Assembly: GCA_027621365.1 (NCBI GenBank)
Contig: JAQCBH010000012.1
Location: 1 to 64,000 of the forward strand
Length of the DNA stretch: 64,000 bases
Origin: Bacteroidota bacterium
GTDB taxonomy: Bacteria; Bacteroidota; Bacteroidia; NS11-12g; UBA955
Reading direction: 5' to 3'
Shown here: positions 16,604 to 26,593 of the stretch, in pieces
Layout of the letters: the number at the start of each line of letters is the position of its first letter
Numbering within the stretch: position 1 is the stretch's first letter
Program-made: the position numbers and the translations under genes
The notes under the pieces: model-generated
Databases searched by the model: none
Seen by the model: only the letters and a program-made list of their open reading frames with translations
What the model was told of the DNA's origin: nothing

Positions 16604-19195
16604 ATGGAAGAGAACAACGACAACAAGGAGTTTCAAGAGAAAATCATCCCGATAAACATTGAGGATGAAATGAAAACCGCGTACATCGATTATGCGATGT
16701 CCGTAATTGTATCTCGAGCATTGCCTGATGTGCGCGATGGTTTGAAGCCCGTTCACCGTCGAGTGCTCTACGGTATGGTGGAATTGGGCTTGGCCTCCAA
16801 TCGTCCTTATAAAAAGTCGGCTCGTATTGTAGGAGAGGTGCTGGGTAAGTATCACCCTCACGGTGATAGCAGTGTATACGACACCATGGTTCGTATGGCT
16901 CAAGATTGGAGCTTGCGTTACCCCTTTGTAGACGGCCAGGGAAACTTTGGTTCCATTGACGGGGATCCGCCGGCGGCCATGCGTTACACGGAGGCTCGTT
17001 TGCGCAAGATTGCCGAAGAGATGATGGTCGACATCGATAAAGATACCGTCGACTTCCGTCCCAACTTTGACGAAAGCTTGAAAGAGCCTTCGGTGTTACC
17101 TGCGAAGATTCCCAGTTTGTTGGTGAACGGAGCGGCTGGTATTGCCGTGGGTATGGCGACCAATATGGCCCCCCACAACCTATCTGAGGTTTGCGAGGGT
17201 ATCATCGCCTATATCGAGAACAATGAGATCACCATCGATGAATTGATGGAGCACGTCAAAGGCCCTGACTTTCCAACCGGAGGTATCATCTACGGGGTAG
17301 AGGGTATTCGTTCTGCTTTTGAAACCGGTAGAGGTCGTGTTGTCATGCGCGGTAAGGCCGAAATTGAGATTTCCAAGACAGGCAAAGAAATGATCGTGGT
17401 AACGGAAGTTCCCTATCAGGTTACGCCTTCTCAAATCATCATCAAGACCGTTGACTTGATCAACGAAAAGGTCATCGATGGTATATCGGCTGTTCGCGAT
17501 GAAAGCGGCCGTCAAGGAATGCGAGTGGTCTTTGATTTGAAACGCGACGCCATTCCAAACATCGTACTGAATCAGTTGTACAAGTTTACCCCCTTGCAGA
17601 GCAGTTTCTCGGTAAACAACATTGCCTTGGTAGGCGGTCGTCCCATGATGCTGAATCTCAAGGATCAGATTCGTCATTTTGTCGACCATCGACACGAGAT
17701 CGTTCAGCGCCGTACACAGTACTTGTTGGCCGAAGCCCGCAAGCGCATCCACATTTTGGAAGGTCTGCTGATCGCTCTAGACAACCTCGATGCTGTCATC
17801 GCATTGATTCGCGCCTCGAAAACCCCTGATGAAGCCCGTGATGGTTTGATGGGGCAGTTTGGTTTGAGCGAAATTCAATCAAAAGCGATTTTGGATATGC
17901 GTTTGCAACGTCTTACTGGCCTTGAGCGCGATAAAATCCGCGCTGAGCATGCTGAAGTATTGAAAGAAATCCTTTGCCTCGAAAGCATTTTGGCCTCTGA
18001 AGATTTGCGCATGCAGATCATCAAAGATGAGACCAACGAAATCAAAGAAAAGTACGGTGATAAGCGACGCACTGAAATTGAATTCAATGCTGAAGAGATC
18101 AACATTGAAGATTTGATTCCCAATGAAGAGGTGGTAGTGACCATTTCTCACATGGGATACATCAAGCGCACGCCTCTGGCTGAATACAAAGAGCAAAACC
18201 GCGGCGGAAAAGGCCTGAGAGGAGTGAAGCACCGAGACGATGATTTCGTTGAGCACTTGTTCATCGCTAGCACGCACAATTACCTGCTTTTGTTTACGGA
18301 ACAAGGTCGTTGTTTCTGGTTGAAGGTGTACGAAATTCCCGAAGGAGCCAAGGCCACCAAGGGCAGACCCATCCAGAACTTGATCAACATCCCTTCAGAC
18401 GACAAGATCAAGGCTTACATCAATGTACAAAACCTCAAAGACGAGGAATACATCAACAATACCTTTATCATCATGGTGACCAAACGCGGCACCGTGAAGA
18501 AAACGTCTTTGGAGGCTTATTCTCGTCCACGTTCCAATGGTATCAACGCCATTACCGTTCGCGATGGAGACGAACTTCTACAAGCTTGCTTGACCGACGG
18601 TGCCAGCGAAGTACTGATCGCCAAGCGCAAGGGCAAAGCCATTCGCTTCCCTGAGGCGAAGGTTCGCGCCATGGGCCGCACAGCGGCAGGTGTTCGCGGT
18701 GTAACCCTTGAAGACGACAACGACGAGGTTATCGGTATGGTTTGTGTCAATCCGGAGACTGACAATTCTACCATTTTGGTGGTTTCTGAACGCGGGTACG
18801 GAAAACGCACCAACTTGGACGACTACCGCATTACTGGACGTGGAGGAAAGGGCGTGAAAACCATTTCCATCACGGAGAAAACGGGTGATTTGGTGGGAAT
18901 TTTGACCGTAAAAGACGAAGATGGACTGATGATCATTTGCCGAAGCGGAATGACCATTCGAACAGCTGTAGAGAACCTTCGCATCATGGGTCGAGCCACT
19001 CAAGGGGTTCGATTGATCAACATCAAAGACGGCGACAGCATTGCGGGCGTGACCCGTACTCCAAAGAGTGAGGATGAGGAAGAGCAAGATGGGGTAGAAG
19101 GTGTTGATGGTCAAGTAGTAGAGGGTCAAACTGATGGAACGGAATTCCAAGCGCCCGAGTCTGGCACGGATTTGGAGAGTAACGATGAAAACTAA
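16604..19195 (+). CDS. gyrA: DNA gyrase subunit A
   Basis: An 863-residue type IIA topoisomerase subunit that breaks and rejoins DNA to introduce negative supercoils with GyrB. The catalytic tyrosine is Tyr128 in [10 protein letters not shown]. The quinolone-resistance region [17 protein letters not shown] keeps Ser89 and Asp93, the positions of E. coli Ser83 and Asp87, so it looks drug-susceptible. The GyrA box, QNRGGKG within [12 protein letters not shown], distinguishes it from ParC. C-terminal beta-pinwheel blades follow, then an acidic tail (SEDEEEQDG). The ATG at 16604 is preferred over a TTG at 16595. The last bases overlap or abut the TPR gene. Confidence 0.97.
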   Translation: MEENNDNKEFQEKIIPINIEDEMKTAYIDYAMSVIVSRALPDVRDGLKPVHRRVLYGMVELGLASNRPYKKSARIVGEVLGKYHPHGDSSVYDTMVRMAQDWSLRYPFVDGQGNFGSIDGDPPAAMRYTEARLRKIAEEMMVDIDKDTVDFRPNFDESLKEPSVLPAKIPSLLVNGAAGIAVGMATNMAPHNLSEVCEGIIAYIENNEITIDELMEHVKGPDFPTGGIIYGVEGIRSAFETGRGRVVMRGKAEIEISKTGKEMIVVTEVPYQVTPSQIIIKTVDLINEKVIDGISAVRDESGRQGMRVVFDLKRDAIPNIVLNQLYKFTPLQSSFSVNNIALVGGRPMMLNLKDQIRHFVDHRHEIVQRRTQYLLAEARKRIHILEGLLIALDNLDAVIALIRASKTPDEARDGLMGQFGLSEIQSKAILDMRLQRLTGLERDKIRAEHAEVLKEILCLESILASEDLRMQIIKDETNEIKEKYGDKRRTEIEFNAEEINIEDLIPNEEVVVTISHMGYIKRTPLAEYKEQNRGGKGLRGVKHRDDDFVEHLFIASTHNYLLLFTEQGRCFWLKVYEIPEGAKATKGRPIQNLINIPSDDKIKAYINVQNLKDEEYINNTFIIMVTKRGTVKKTSLEAYSRPRSNGINAITVRDGDELLQACLTDGASEVLIAKRKGKAIRFPEAKVRAMGRTAAGVRGVTLEDDNDEVIGMVCVNPETDNSTILVVSERGYGKRTNLDDYRITGRGGKGVKTISITEKTGDLVGILTVKDEDGLMIICRSGMTIRTAVENLRIMGRATQGVRLINIKDGDSIAGVTRTPKSEDEEEQDGVEGVDGQVVEGQTDGTEFQAPESGTDLESNDEN

Positions 19196-19199
19196 GGCT

Positions 19200-20702
19200 A
19201 TGAAAAAATCAATATGGATGATCGCCCTTTGCATGATGGGGGCACAATTGCAAGCTCAGGAACGCTCTATCAATAGCGCAGAATATTCATTGGCAAGCGG
19301 AACCGTCGATGAATTGATGCTGGCCAAAGAAGAGATAGACAAGGCGGCTGTGAATGAAAAGACGTACAACAGCGCTCGTATGTTCTTGATCAAATCAATG
19401 GTTTATAGCCGTTTGTTCGATTCAAAAGGAGACAGTCTCATAGCCCCCTTAGCCGAAAAAGCAGGTTTTATTTCAGGCGAGAGCATTTTGGCCTTCTACG
19501 AGAGTCCTGCTAAAAAGCGCTACGACGATTTAGAAAGCGCCGATATTGAAGTCAATCGCAGTTTTGCCGCCGTTTTCAACGAGTCTTCTTCTTTGTACAA
19601 CAATGAAGATTATGACGGATTGACCGAATACTACGAGTTGTTGCTCAAGCTTTATAATCACTTGGATACGGCCATGATTGGCAATTTGGAGCGCAGCAAA
19701 ATCACCAAGAAAACCATGCAGGAAACCTTGGCACAAGTTGCTTCATTGCATTCTTCCAATGAAAAAAGCATGAACATTTTGCAGGGCTTGGTCAACGATG
19801 GGGTAGTCACTCCTGTGGTTATAGAAACTCTGAGTCGAGTATATCAGAAAAATGGAGATACGGCCAAGGCAGAAGCCGCCATTCGCCAAGCATTAGAAGC
19901 GACCAACTACAACAACGCTATTTTCCAAATTTTGGTGAATATGTACGTGGCCCGTGGTATGGAAGATGCTTTGATGGAAGACGTAACGGCTCAAATCAAT
20001 CGCAGTGTTGAGAATGGCAATCCTTCTCCAAATATGTATTACACCCGCGGGTATTTGATGCAAGAAGATGAGCGATACGATGAAGCCATCAGTGATTATC
20101 GCAAGGCCGTTGAGTTGGATCCTTTGCACTACGATGCGAACTTCAACTTGGGTGTGGCCTTAATGAAGTTCGAAAGCCGCAAATTGAACGATTTGTCTGG
20201 GGTTGAGCGAGATACCAAGCGCAAAGCTTTGTATGCCGAAGCCATTGAATTCCTCGAGGTTGCTCGTGACAACTACGATTACAGTGTAACCGACCAAGTC
20301 AATTTGTGCCGCGCCTTGATGCAATGCTACCAAGAAACTGACGACGACTCACGAGTTAGTTTTTACCTGGGACAGAGCCGTTTGTTGCAAGACGTCGAGA
20401 TCTATACCGGTTCATCTGTGGTGTACCGCATCTTGACCGATAACAAGAAAATGAGCATCTCATATTTCAACAAATTGGGCAAACCCAGCAGTGTTGACTT
20501 GCCAAGTCCCAACAGCGGTTGGACGGAAACAGCTGATGGCTGGGAAAAACCCTTTGACTACGAAGATCGTTCTGGTGAGTTGATGCTGACCGCTCGTTTG
20601 ATTGGAGAGGGAAGCCTGACCATTCAAATCATCGTAGATGGAAAAGTGGTAAGTGAAGCTGAAGCTAACGGTAACAAAGCCAAAACATACACACGCATTT
20701 AA
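19200..20702 (+). CDS. Exported tetratricopeptide-repeat protein
   Basis: A 500-residue protein with signal peptide MKKSIWMIALCMMGAQLQAQ. TPR-type helix pairs are clear in GDTAKAEAAIRQALEATN and RYDEAISDYRKAVELDPLHY followed by ANFNLGVALMKF. The C-terminal 90 residues form a beta-rich tail (SYFNKLGKPSSVDLPS to SLTIQIIVDGKVV). It probably scaffolds envelope proteins; no specific function can be named. An in-frame ATG at 19185, inside gyrA, could add five residues; the ATG at 19200 places the basic residues right before the hydrophobic core. It lies 4 bases after gyrA, so it is probably co-transcribed with gyrase, and is followed by a terminator. Confidence 0.8.
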   Translation: MKKSIWMIALCMMGAQLQAQERSINSAEYSLASGTVDELMLAKEEIDKAAVNEKTYNSARMFLIKSMVYSRLFDSKGDSLIAPLAEKAGFISGESILAFYESPAKKRYDDLESADIEVNRSFAAVFNESSSLYNNEDYDGLTEYYELLLKLYNHLDTAMIGNLERSKITKKTMQETLAQVASLHSSNEKSMNILQGLVNDGVVTPVVIETLSRVYQKNGDTAKAEAAIRQALEATNYNNAIFQILVNMYVARGMEDALMEDVTAQINRSVENGNPSPNMYYTRGYLMQEDERYDEAISDYRKAVELDPLHYDANFNLGVALMKFESRKLNDLSGVERDTKRKALYAEAIEFLEVARDNYDYSVTDQVNLCRALMQCYQETDDDSRVSFYLGQSRLLQDVEIYTGSSVVYRILTDNKKMSISYFNKLGKPSSVDLPSPNSGWTETADGWEKPFDYEDRSGELMLTARLIGEGSLTIQIIVDGKVVSEAEANGNKAKTYTRI

Positions 20703-20706
20703 TAGA

Positions 20707-20734
20707 AGAAGCCCGGCCCAGTGCCGGGTTTCTT
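20707..20734 (+). terminator. Rho-independent terminator of the gyrA-TPR transcript
   Basis: CCCGGC (20712-20717) pairs with GCCGGG (20723-20728) over the loop CCAGT, extended by flanking AA/TT pairs, and is followed by TTTCTTT. Confidence 0.8.
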
Positions 20735-20944
20735 TAGCAATTTTGAATTAACATAATGTAAATTATATTACAATTTGGCAATGTTGCAAGAAACTGGCTG
20801 AATGAAACCAGATCGCTAGCTCTATTCTAACACATTACCTTCAATAGCACGGCCTACCATGACCCACTGGCGCCCTACGATTGTTCCCATTCCCAAGATT
20901 GTTCGTGACAAGCCGTGCCAGACAGATTTGAGTTTGCCTGGAAT
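20735..20944. other. Gene-free spacer between convergent terminators, with a long-range inverted repeat
   Basis: This is the core of the only gene-free stretch over 300 bases (20703-21011). It begins AT-rich (20740-20780), then becomes balanced in composition. GCACGGC (20847-20853) and GCCGTGC (20912-20918) can pair to enclose 58 bases. On the minus strand one frame is open for about 41 codons down to a stop at 20822-20824, but it has no promoter or start that stands out. No known RNA family was recognised. It could be a small RNA, a decayed gene or a genomic repeat. Confidence 0.35.
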
Positions 20945-20975
20945 AAAAAGCCCGGGATTTGGCAAAATACCGGGC
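20945..20975 (-). terminator. Rho-independent terminator of the minus-strand beta-propeller gene
   Basis: Read on the minus strand, GCCCGG (20975-20970) pairs with CCGGGC (20955-20950) around a 14-base loop and is followed by TTTTTATT. It lies 36 bases past the stop of the gene at 21012. Confidence 0.75.
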
Positions 20976-21011
20976 CTCAGTTCAAATCATTTGATTTTTT
21001 CAATTCTCAGC

Positions 21012-24000
21012 TCATTGCAAGACCCAAATGTCTTGGCTAATGATTTGGCCTAAGGCATTCAGCTGCTGAACGGTAAAGTTTCCTTTTGCTTCCAGCTCTA
21101 GGGCAAACTCGGTCCCTCTGCTATCGCTGTTCAATTCCAGTTGTCGAACTAGTTGCCCAGTAGCCAGGTCCCGTATGTGCAAATGAGCGGCTTGGCTATT
21201 TAACATAATATAAGAAAGTCCATTGCTGGGGTTCGGCTTGATTGTGCTAGTTGGAATGGATTCCTGAGATACACGCAAGGATTTGAACGCCATAAGATTG
21301 CTAGAGTCGCTTTGGCAGCCTGACTCGGCAAAAACACAGCGGTAATTTCCATTTTTTGTGATTTTGTGAATGCTGCCAGTACCTACTTGTGCCCCATTGC
21401 AGAACCAGGTGTAAGCTCCTGGTGTTCTCAGTGGTTCGGCATACAAGGTATCCCAACTCAAGCGAATGCTAAGATTGTCAAGGCCTTTGACTTCCTGATT
21501 GAAATCGATGCTATCTGAATAGACAGATGAAGCGATGCAACTTGTCTTACTTGACGTTACCGTGCAGCGGTACAAATGGCCTCTTTGAGCATTGTTGATG
21601 GAAAGAACACTCCCCTTTTCCCCATTTAGGTTGCTCCCGTTATCGCTCCATTGATAAGTCAAGGGAGAAGCACTTTTGTTTCCATTGGTTTCCATACTCA
21701 AGCTCAAAGCTGAAGAAATGCAAATGGGATTTTCAGAAGAAACTAGGCTTCCGTGCAAGCTGTCTTGCCATTCCACGCGAATCTTACTCGTTAAGAGAAA
21801 GCTGTCGTCTCCGGCTGAATTGCTGATGTCCAATCGAATCTGGTAAGTGCCTGCGCTGTCAAATAGAATGAACGGTTCAGGGCTGCTTGAATTTGTACCC
21901 GAAAGATACCGGAACCCTTTGTTTGGGCTTATAGAATAAGCATAGGTACTGGGATTGTTGATGGACAAGTCTTTGATGCTTATGCTTTTGCCGCTGCAAA
22001 GCTGGGTGTCAGATACAGAAAACTTGGCCACTGGAGAATCGAATCGCCAGGCATCACTGGTGAATACGCCACGTCCGTGAGAAACGGCCATAACCGTGTA
22101 ATCAGATTCTCGCATTCTCAAAGCCATGGTACGAACAGCGCCCATTCCCGTATGTTGGGCTGTCCATACAGGTGATGCGGCAAAGATGTCGTTGCAAGTA
22201 TAGATGCCCAATTCGGTGGCAATCATGGCTTGCTCTGGGTGTTTGGGGTTCATCAGAGCCGCCCAAACCGGCATGTCGGGCAAGTTCCCGTCTTTGGCGC
22301 TAAAACTTGTACCGCCATTGGTAGATAGGTAGACATTTTTAACCCCGTAATTGCTGAGAACCAACATCATGGTGTCGGACTGCTTGTGGCAGAATAATCC
22401 GCTGATATTGCCAGCGTTGATTCCCGAACCCACTTGAGTAAAGCTGGGATTTGTAGCCCAGAAATCGGTGGTTTTGTATAGGTTTCCTGCATCAGTGGCG
22501 ATCCAAACTGTACTCTTGCTGCCCGAAGGGATATTGGCAAATGCTGAGGCTTGTTCGGAACCGCTAGAGAACGTCTTGGTTTCCAGAGCCCCAGGGCTCG
22601 TGTTGAGTTTGATTCTATATACAGAACCGTTGGCTTTGCACGTGATCAAACCGGGTCCCGCATCGTCCCAATGAGCGGGATTGATGAACTTGCCGTTGGT
22701 TCCATCTTGAATCAAATTCCCGTAGGAATTCCAAAAATTGGTCGTGTAGTAGTACTGATTTCGAATGTAAGAGACGACCATTTTGTTGTCATTGCTGGGG
22801 CTGATAAAGCAATAAGCCCCATCTCCCCCACTCAGTACCTGTTCATCAACCACTCCGGCAGAACCGAAATAGAGCGTGCCGTTGTCTTGGGCACCAGCCA
22901 CCATGAGCTCTTTGTTTTTGGTTTGGCTGATGTCTCCCCAGTAAAACTGGGTCACAATGTATCCTTTGTTGCGCTCTGCAATGGCCGTAGAACTCGATGC
23001 GGATCCGCTCAGATTGTTGGTCAAGAACACACCTCCGTCTGTTCCGAAAATCATCGTATTGGAGGAGCCAATGCCGTAGATCAACGCATGAATATCGGCG
23101 TGAACGTATGAACAAGACAGCTGATTCATGCTGGAATTATTGGACCATTTGCTAATTTGGGTCCAAGAACTAGCGCCGTTCGTGCTGCGAAACACATTGA
23201 CGGCACCAGCTACCAACGTATTGGAATCATTGGGGTCAACGGCCAATACTAGGTCGTACCAAGCTTGACCTCTGCTAAAGTCGGTGCTCGGGATGCTGTT
23301 GTCGGCATCGCTGGGTTCTGATTTGGTGGACCAAGTTGAACCGGCATCTCCGGTCCTTTTGACCGCATCGACTTTGCCTCCACTTTCAAACAATGCATAA
23401 ACCACTCGAGGGCTATTGGGCGCGCAAGCGATGGCCACCCGTCCTTTGTTGGTATGGGTATGGGCCGTTGTAAAGCTCGTTCCATTGTCGGTATACAAAA
23501 TTCGCCCACCCCCTTTGTCCGTGATTCCATATGCAGTATTTCTTGTTCCCACCCACAATCGATTGTCGGCGCCCAACTCCAGGTCAGCGGGAGCATATAC
23601 TACGGTAGCCGATGGTATTTTGGGTAAGACTTGGCTCCAAGAATTCCCTCCATTGGTGCTGCGCTGCAGGCCCATGTAACTCAATCCGTGCCATGCTCCA
23701 CCCACGTAATTCGCATCAACTGCGGCGTATACTACGCTCTGTCCATTCTCATTTCTGACAATGAGATCATTGATATAAAGGAAATTGGCACTTGAACTCA
23801 AGTGAGAGAAGGTCTTGCCTGCGTCGCTGCTTTTCCAGATGCCATAACCGCGAGAACTGCTCGGCGAGGAGCCCCAGCCCTCTCCTGTACCAACGTACAT
23901 GATGGAACTATTGTTTGGGTCGAAAGCAATGCAGGTAACGGTTAAATTGCTCCAAAGACCGCTGTGGTGGGTCCAAGTAGCCGTGCTGCTTGTGATATCG

Positions 24001-24428
24001 TCAATGCTCCATAATCCACCAGTCACAGCTCCAGCCCAGACCTTTTTTCCTTTGGAGTCATTGGGGTCCCATACCAATGCGCGAGTACGGCCACCGACAT
24101 TGTCAGGGCCACGGCTTACCCAGGGTGACTGAGCGCTCCCCGGTGAAATATAAATTTCATCGCCTTGCTGGGGCTCAGCCAAAATGGCTTCCATCAATCG
24201 CTCTGTCGGCGGGTATCCCAATTGGGGGTCACGAGTGCTGACGAACTCTTGGATCCAAAACCCCATCGGGGTTTCAGGAGTGGCCGGTAAGGATTCGCGA
24301 ATCCATTGCCTTTCCAAGCGCTGTTCCAATCGGCGGGATTGACGGGCCAATTGATTATGAGAAATGGTTTTTTGGGCTTCAACTGCCCCAATAGTTAACG
24401 CTAAAGCGCCTAGTAATAAATTTTTCAT
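21012..24428 (-). CDS. Large secreted BNR/Asp-box beta-propeller protein with PKD-like and T9SS type A sorting domains
   Basis: A 1138-residue protein with signal peptide MKNLLLGALALTIGAVEA. The N-terminal two thirds are sialidase-like/VPS10-like propeller blades with Asp-box motifs such as SSDAGKTF, STNGGNSW, TGDAGSTW and STNGGTSF. Then come a PKD-like domain (FSVSDTQLCSGKSISIKDLS) and an Ig-like region. The C-terminal 75 residues (IKPNPSNGLSYI, LATGQLVRQLEL, ALGQIISQDIWVLQ) are a typical type A sorting domain, so it should reach the cell surface or medium through T9SS. No sialidase active-site arginines were identified, so a binding or adhesin role is as likely as an enzymatic one. hmgA lies 17 bases upstream. 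Confidence 0.88.
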   Translation of the reverse strand: MKNLLLGALALTIGAVEAQKTISHNQLARQSRRLEQRLERQWIRESLPATPETPMGFWIQEFVSTRDPQLGYPPTERLMEAILAEPQQGDEIYISPGSAQSPWVSRGPDNVGGRTRALVWDPNDSKGKKVWAGAVTGGLWSIDDITSSTATWTHHSGLWSNLTVTCIAFDPNNSSIMYVGTGEGWGSSPSSSRGYGIWKSSDAGKTFSHLSSSANFLYINDLIVRNENGQSVVYAAVDANYVGGAWHGLSYMGLQRSTNGGNSWSQVLPKIPSATVVYAPADLELGADNRLWVGTRNTAYGITDKGGGRILYTDNGTSFTTAHTHTNKGRVAIACAPNSPRVVYALFESGGKVDAVKRTGDAGSTWSTKSEPSDADNSIPSTDFSRGQAWYDLVLAVDPNDSNTLVAGAVNVFRSTNGASSWTQISKWSNNSSMNQLSCSYVHADIHALIYGIGSSNTMIFGTDGGVFLTNNLSGSASSSTAIAERNKGYIVTQFYWGDISQTKNKELMVAGAQDNGTLYFGSAGVVDEQVLSGGDGAYCFISPSNDNKMVVSYIRNQYYYTTNFWNSYGNLIQDGTNGKFINPAHWDDAGPGLITCKANGSVYRIKLNTSPGALETKTFSSGSEQASAFANIPSGSKSTVWIATDAGNLYKTTDFWATNPSFTQVGSGINAGNISGLFCHKQSDTMMLVLSNYGVKNVYLSTNGGTSFSAKDGNLPDMPVWAALMNPKHPEQAMIATELGIYTCNDIFAASPVWTAQHTGMGAVRTMALRMRESDYTVMAVSHGRGVFTSDAWRFDSPVAKFSVSDTQLCSGKSISIKDLSINNPSTYAYSISPNKGFRYLSGTNSSSPEPFILFDSAGTYQIRLDISNSAGDDSFLLTSKIRVEWQDSLHGSLVSSENPICISSALSLSMETNGNKSASPLTYQWSDNGSNLNGEKGSVLSINNAQRGHLYRCTVTSSKTSCIASSVYSDSIDFNQEVKGLDNLSIRLSWDTLYAEPLRTPGAYTWFCNGAQVGTGSIHKITKNGNYRCVFAESGCQSDSSNLMAFKSLRVSQESIPTSTIKPNPSNGLSYIMLNSQAAHLHIRDLATGQLVRQLELNSDSRGTEFALELEAKGNFTVQQLNALGQIISQDIWVLQ

Positions 24429-24445
24429 CGTTTAATAGCAATGAA

Positions 24446-25603
24446 TCAATCGACCCAAGATTTCCAGTAACTCGCATCTTCCGTATTCAATGCCTCTTGA
24501 GTGATTTTCAAGGGATAAAAAGGATCAATCATGACGGCCAATTCACCCGTCTCTTTTTTGCCTAAGCTCTTTTCAACTGTCCCCGGATGCGGCCCATGGG
24601 GAATGCCTTTGGGATGCAAAGAAATCATCCCTCTTTCGACATGTTTGCGGCTCATGAAATCTCCATCTACATAGTACAAAATTTCATCACTATCAATGTT
24701 GGAATGGTTATATGGAGCAGGAACGGCCTGCGGATGATAGTCATACAGACGAGGACAGAACGAACAAATGACATAATTGCGCCCTTCGAATGTTTGGTGC
24801 ACAGGAGGCGGTTGGTGTATGCGACCCGTTATTGGCTCAAAGTTGTGAATGCTAAAGGCGTAGGGATACAGATAACCGTCCCAGCCAATGGCGTCAAAGG
24901 GATGCGTTGCGTAAGTATAAGGCCATATCAAACCTTGTTGCTTGATCAGTACTTTGAACTCTCCTACTTCATCGTGGGTCTCCAACTGCTCAGGCACGCG
25001 GATGTCTCTTTCGCAGTACGGAGAGTGTTCCAATAATTGACCGAAGCTATTCTGGTATCGCTTTGGAGGGTAGATGGGAGAAGGTGATTCCACCACCAAT
25101 AAACGATTGTTTTCGTCGTTGAAGTGAATTTGGTAAATGGTTCCCCGAGGTATTACAAGGTAATCGCCATAGGAAAATGGCAATTGCCCATAAATGGTCT
25201 TCAATACCCCAGAACCTTCGTGAATAAACAACACCTCATCAGCATCAGAATTTTTGAAAAATTCATCGGTCATGCTCTTCCTGGGAGCTGCGACGCCAAT
25301 GTGTACATCACTGTTGAACAATAGGACTTTACGGCTGTCTAAATAACGATCAGTTGCTTCGGTATTGAAGGTCAGAAAACTTCTGTGCTTCATGTTCTTT
25401 TCAATCGCTGCTTTCGGACTCACATCATAAGGCTCATCCACCTGTTTGACCAACGTTGGTGGATGGCAGTGGTAAATCAATGAATACAGACTGCTAAATC
25501 CTTCAGTGCTGACCAGCTCTTCGGCATACAGCTCGCCATTTGGCTTTCGGAATTGAGTGTGTCGTTTGGTAGGGATCTGGCCTATTCGATTGTAAAATGG
25601 CAT
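24446..25603 (-). CDS. hmgA: Homogentisate 1,2-dioxygenase
   Basis: A 385-residue non-haem Fe(II) enzyme opening the ring of homogentisate to maleylacetoacetate in tyrosine/phenylalanine breakdown. Family signatures include PFDAIGWDGYLYPYAF, NYVICSFCPRLYDYHP and the C-terminal metal site: the His in YNHSNIDSDEILYYVDG and its Glu, then HPKGIPHGPHPG with the third His. The length is slightly shorter than the eukaryotic enzyme and normal for this bacterial branch. No other tyrosine-pathway gene is nearby. It is divergent from the lipoprotein operon at 25673 and followed closely by the T9SS propeller gene, possibly one transcript. Confidence 0.94.
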   Translation of the reverse strand: MPFYNRIGQIPTKRHTQFRKPNGELYAEELVSTEGFSSLYSLIYHCHPPTLVKQVDEPYDVSPKAAIEKNMKHRSFLTFNTEATDRYLDSRKVLLFNSDVHIGVAAPRKSMTDEFFKNSDADEVLFIHEGSGVLKTIYGQLPFSYGDYLVIPRGTIYQIHFNDENNRLLVVESPSPIYPPKRYQNSFGQLLEHSPYCERDIRVPEQLETHDEVGEFKVLIKQQGLIWPYTYATHPFDAIGWDGYLYPYAFSIHNFEPITGRIHQPPPVHQTFEGRNYVICSFCPRLYDYHPQAVPAPYNHSNIDSDEILYYVDGDFMSRKHVERGMISLHPKGIPHGPHPGTVEKSLGKKETGELAVMIDPFYPLKITQEALNTEDASYWKSWVD

Positions 25604-25621
25604 AAAGCAAGGGTTAATGCA

Positions 25622-25629
25622 CGAATTTA
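25622..25629 (-). promoter_or_regulatory. Possible hmgA -7 element TAAATTCG
   Basis: An imperfect match to TAnnTTTG on the minus strand, 18 bases before the hmgA ATG. The match is weak. Confidence 0.25.
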
Positions 25630-25642
25630 GCCCAAAATAGGG

Positions 25643-25650
25643 TAAATTGC
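25643..25650 (+). promoter_or_regulatory. Possible -7 element TAAATTGC for the six-gene operon
   Basis: The variant octamer also found before gyrA and the SNF2 gene. It lies 22 bases before the ATG at 25673, and no better candidate is present in this short divergent spacer. Confidence 0.4.
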
Positions 25651-25672
25651 ATGGAGCTATCCTTGCGAATCC

Positions 25673-26593
25673 ATGGCCACTTCGCTAAAAATATTGGCAT
25701 TTTGTGCATGTATCTCCCTGCTATTTGCATCGTGTACTAAATCATATGACACACTAGTTGATGGGAATCGTCCACCAAATTATGGTAGCATTCCAACCTT
25801 AAAAGTTGACAATTACGTCAATCGTTTGTTTATCGATTTTTTGGGTAGAGAGGCCACCGAGCTGGAGAGAAATGATTGGGTATTTACCTTGAAAAGCAAT
25901 GGTCTGGCCTACTCGACCCGGGATTCATTGATTCAAATTTTGCAGTGGGACAGCCTGTATCGCCCCGGAGATTCTTCCTACCGACACGCCTATAGCCAAC
26001 GACTTTATGACGTCAGTAAGGCACGCTTTCTAGAGGGAGCTTCCGATCCTGATATAGGTCAAGCCATAGGGAGTCTTAGATTTGGAATAAAGGTTGCTCG
26101 CCTGGAAGGCGATTCTGTTCGCGTCTATGCCAATTTGGATGCTATCTCTAAGTACAGCGATGTGCTGATTAGTCGACAGCGCTATCGCTTGCAGGAAATT
26201 GGCTATTCAGAAATGGTGGCCTGCATGGTGAACAATCCGATTTACGACGGGATCAACATGAATTCCTTCAATTACGTGATTGCATCTTTTGACGATGTGC
26301 TAAGGCGCAATCCAACTCAAGATGAATTTACCAGAGCCTACCAAATCATTGAAAAGAATGAGCCTCAAGAAATTTTCGGAGTTTGGGCGGCCAATAAAAA
26401 TGAATATGCTCAGGCATTGACTCAGACCGATGGATTCTTTGAGGCTCAGATACGCTGGAGTTATTTCCTTTTGGTTCAGCGTGAGCCTTCGACCAAAGAA
26501 TTGAATCAGTTTTTGCAACCCTACCTCGAAAATCACCGAATTGAAGATGTGCAGAGAGCCATCGCAACTACAGATGAATATGCGCAATTTTAA
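25673..26593 (+). CDS. Lipoprotein with repeated DUF4214/DUF1549-like modules, first gene of six-gene cluster
   Basis: A 306-residue protein; ILAFCACISLLFASC is a lipoprotein signal with Cys followed by TKSYD. I do not recognise a named family. Three related segments can be seen: YVNRLFIDFLGREATELE (about residue 47), YVIASFDDVLRRNPTQDE (about 204) and IRWSYFLLVQREPSTKE (about 263). Each is an aromatic-rich helix followed by a GR/RRxP-type turn and an acidic helix, and later ones end in NEYAQ or DEYAQF. The pattern recalls DUF4214 and the DUF1549 proteins that accompany DUF1501 in Planctomycetes. The 3' end overlaps the next gene by about 20 bases. Function unknown. Confidence 0.7.
   Translation: MATSLKILAFCACISLLFASCTKSYDTLVDGNRPPNYGSIPTLKVDNYVNRLFIDFLGREATELERNDWVFTLKSNGLAYSTRDSLIQILQWDSLYRPGDSSYRHAYSQRLYDVSKARFLEGASDPDIGQAIGSLRFGIKVARLEGDSVRVYANLDAISKYSDVLISRQRYRLQEIGYSEMVACMVNNPIYDGINMNSFNYVIASFDDVLRRNPTQDEFTRAYQIIEKNEPQEIFGVWAANKNEYAQALTQTDGFFEAQIRWSYFLLVQREPSTKELNQFLQPYLENHRIEDVQRAIATTDEYAQF

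Noticed and set aside
17180-19234. Long open frames on the minus strand opposite gyrA (about 190 and 218 codons)
   Set aside because: They mirror the codon pattern of gyrA, have no recognisable product, and gyrA is certain.
22551-23111. A 186-codon plus-strand open frame opposite the T9SS propeller gene
   Set aside because: It is antisense to a gene with clear Asp-box repeats and a sorting domain, and has no promoter or family resemblance.
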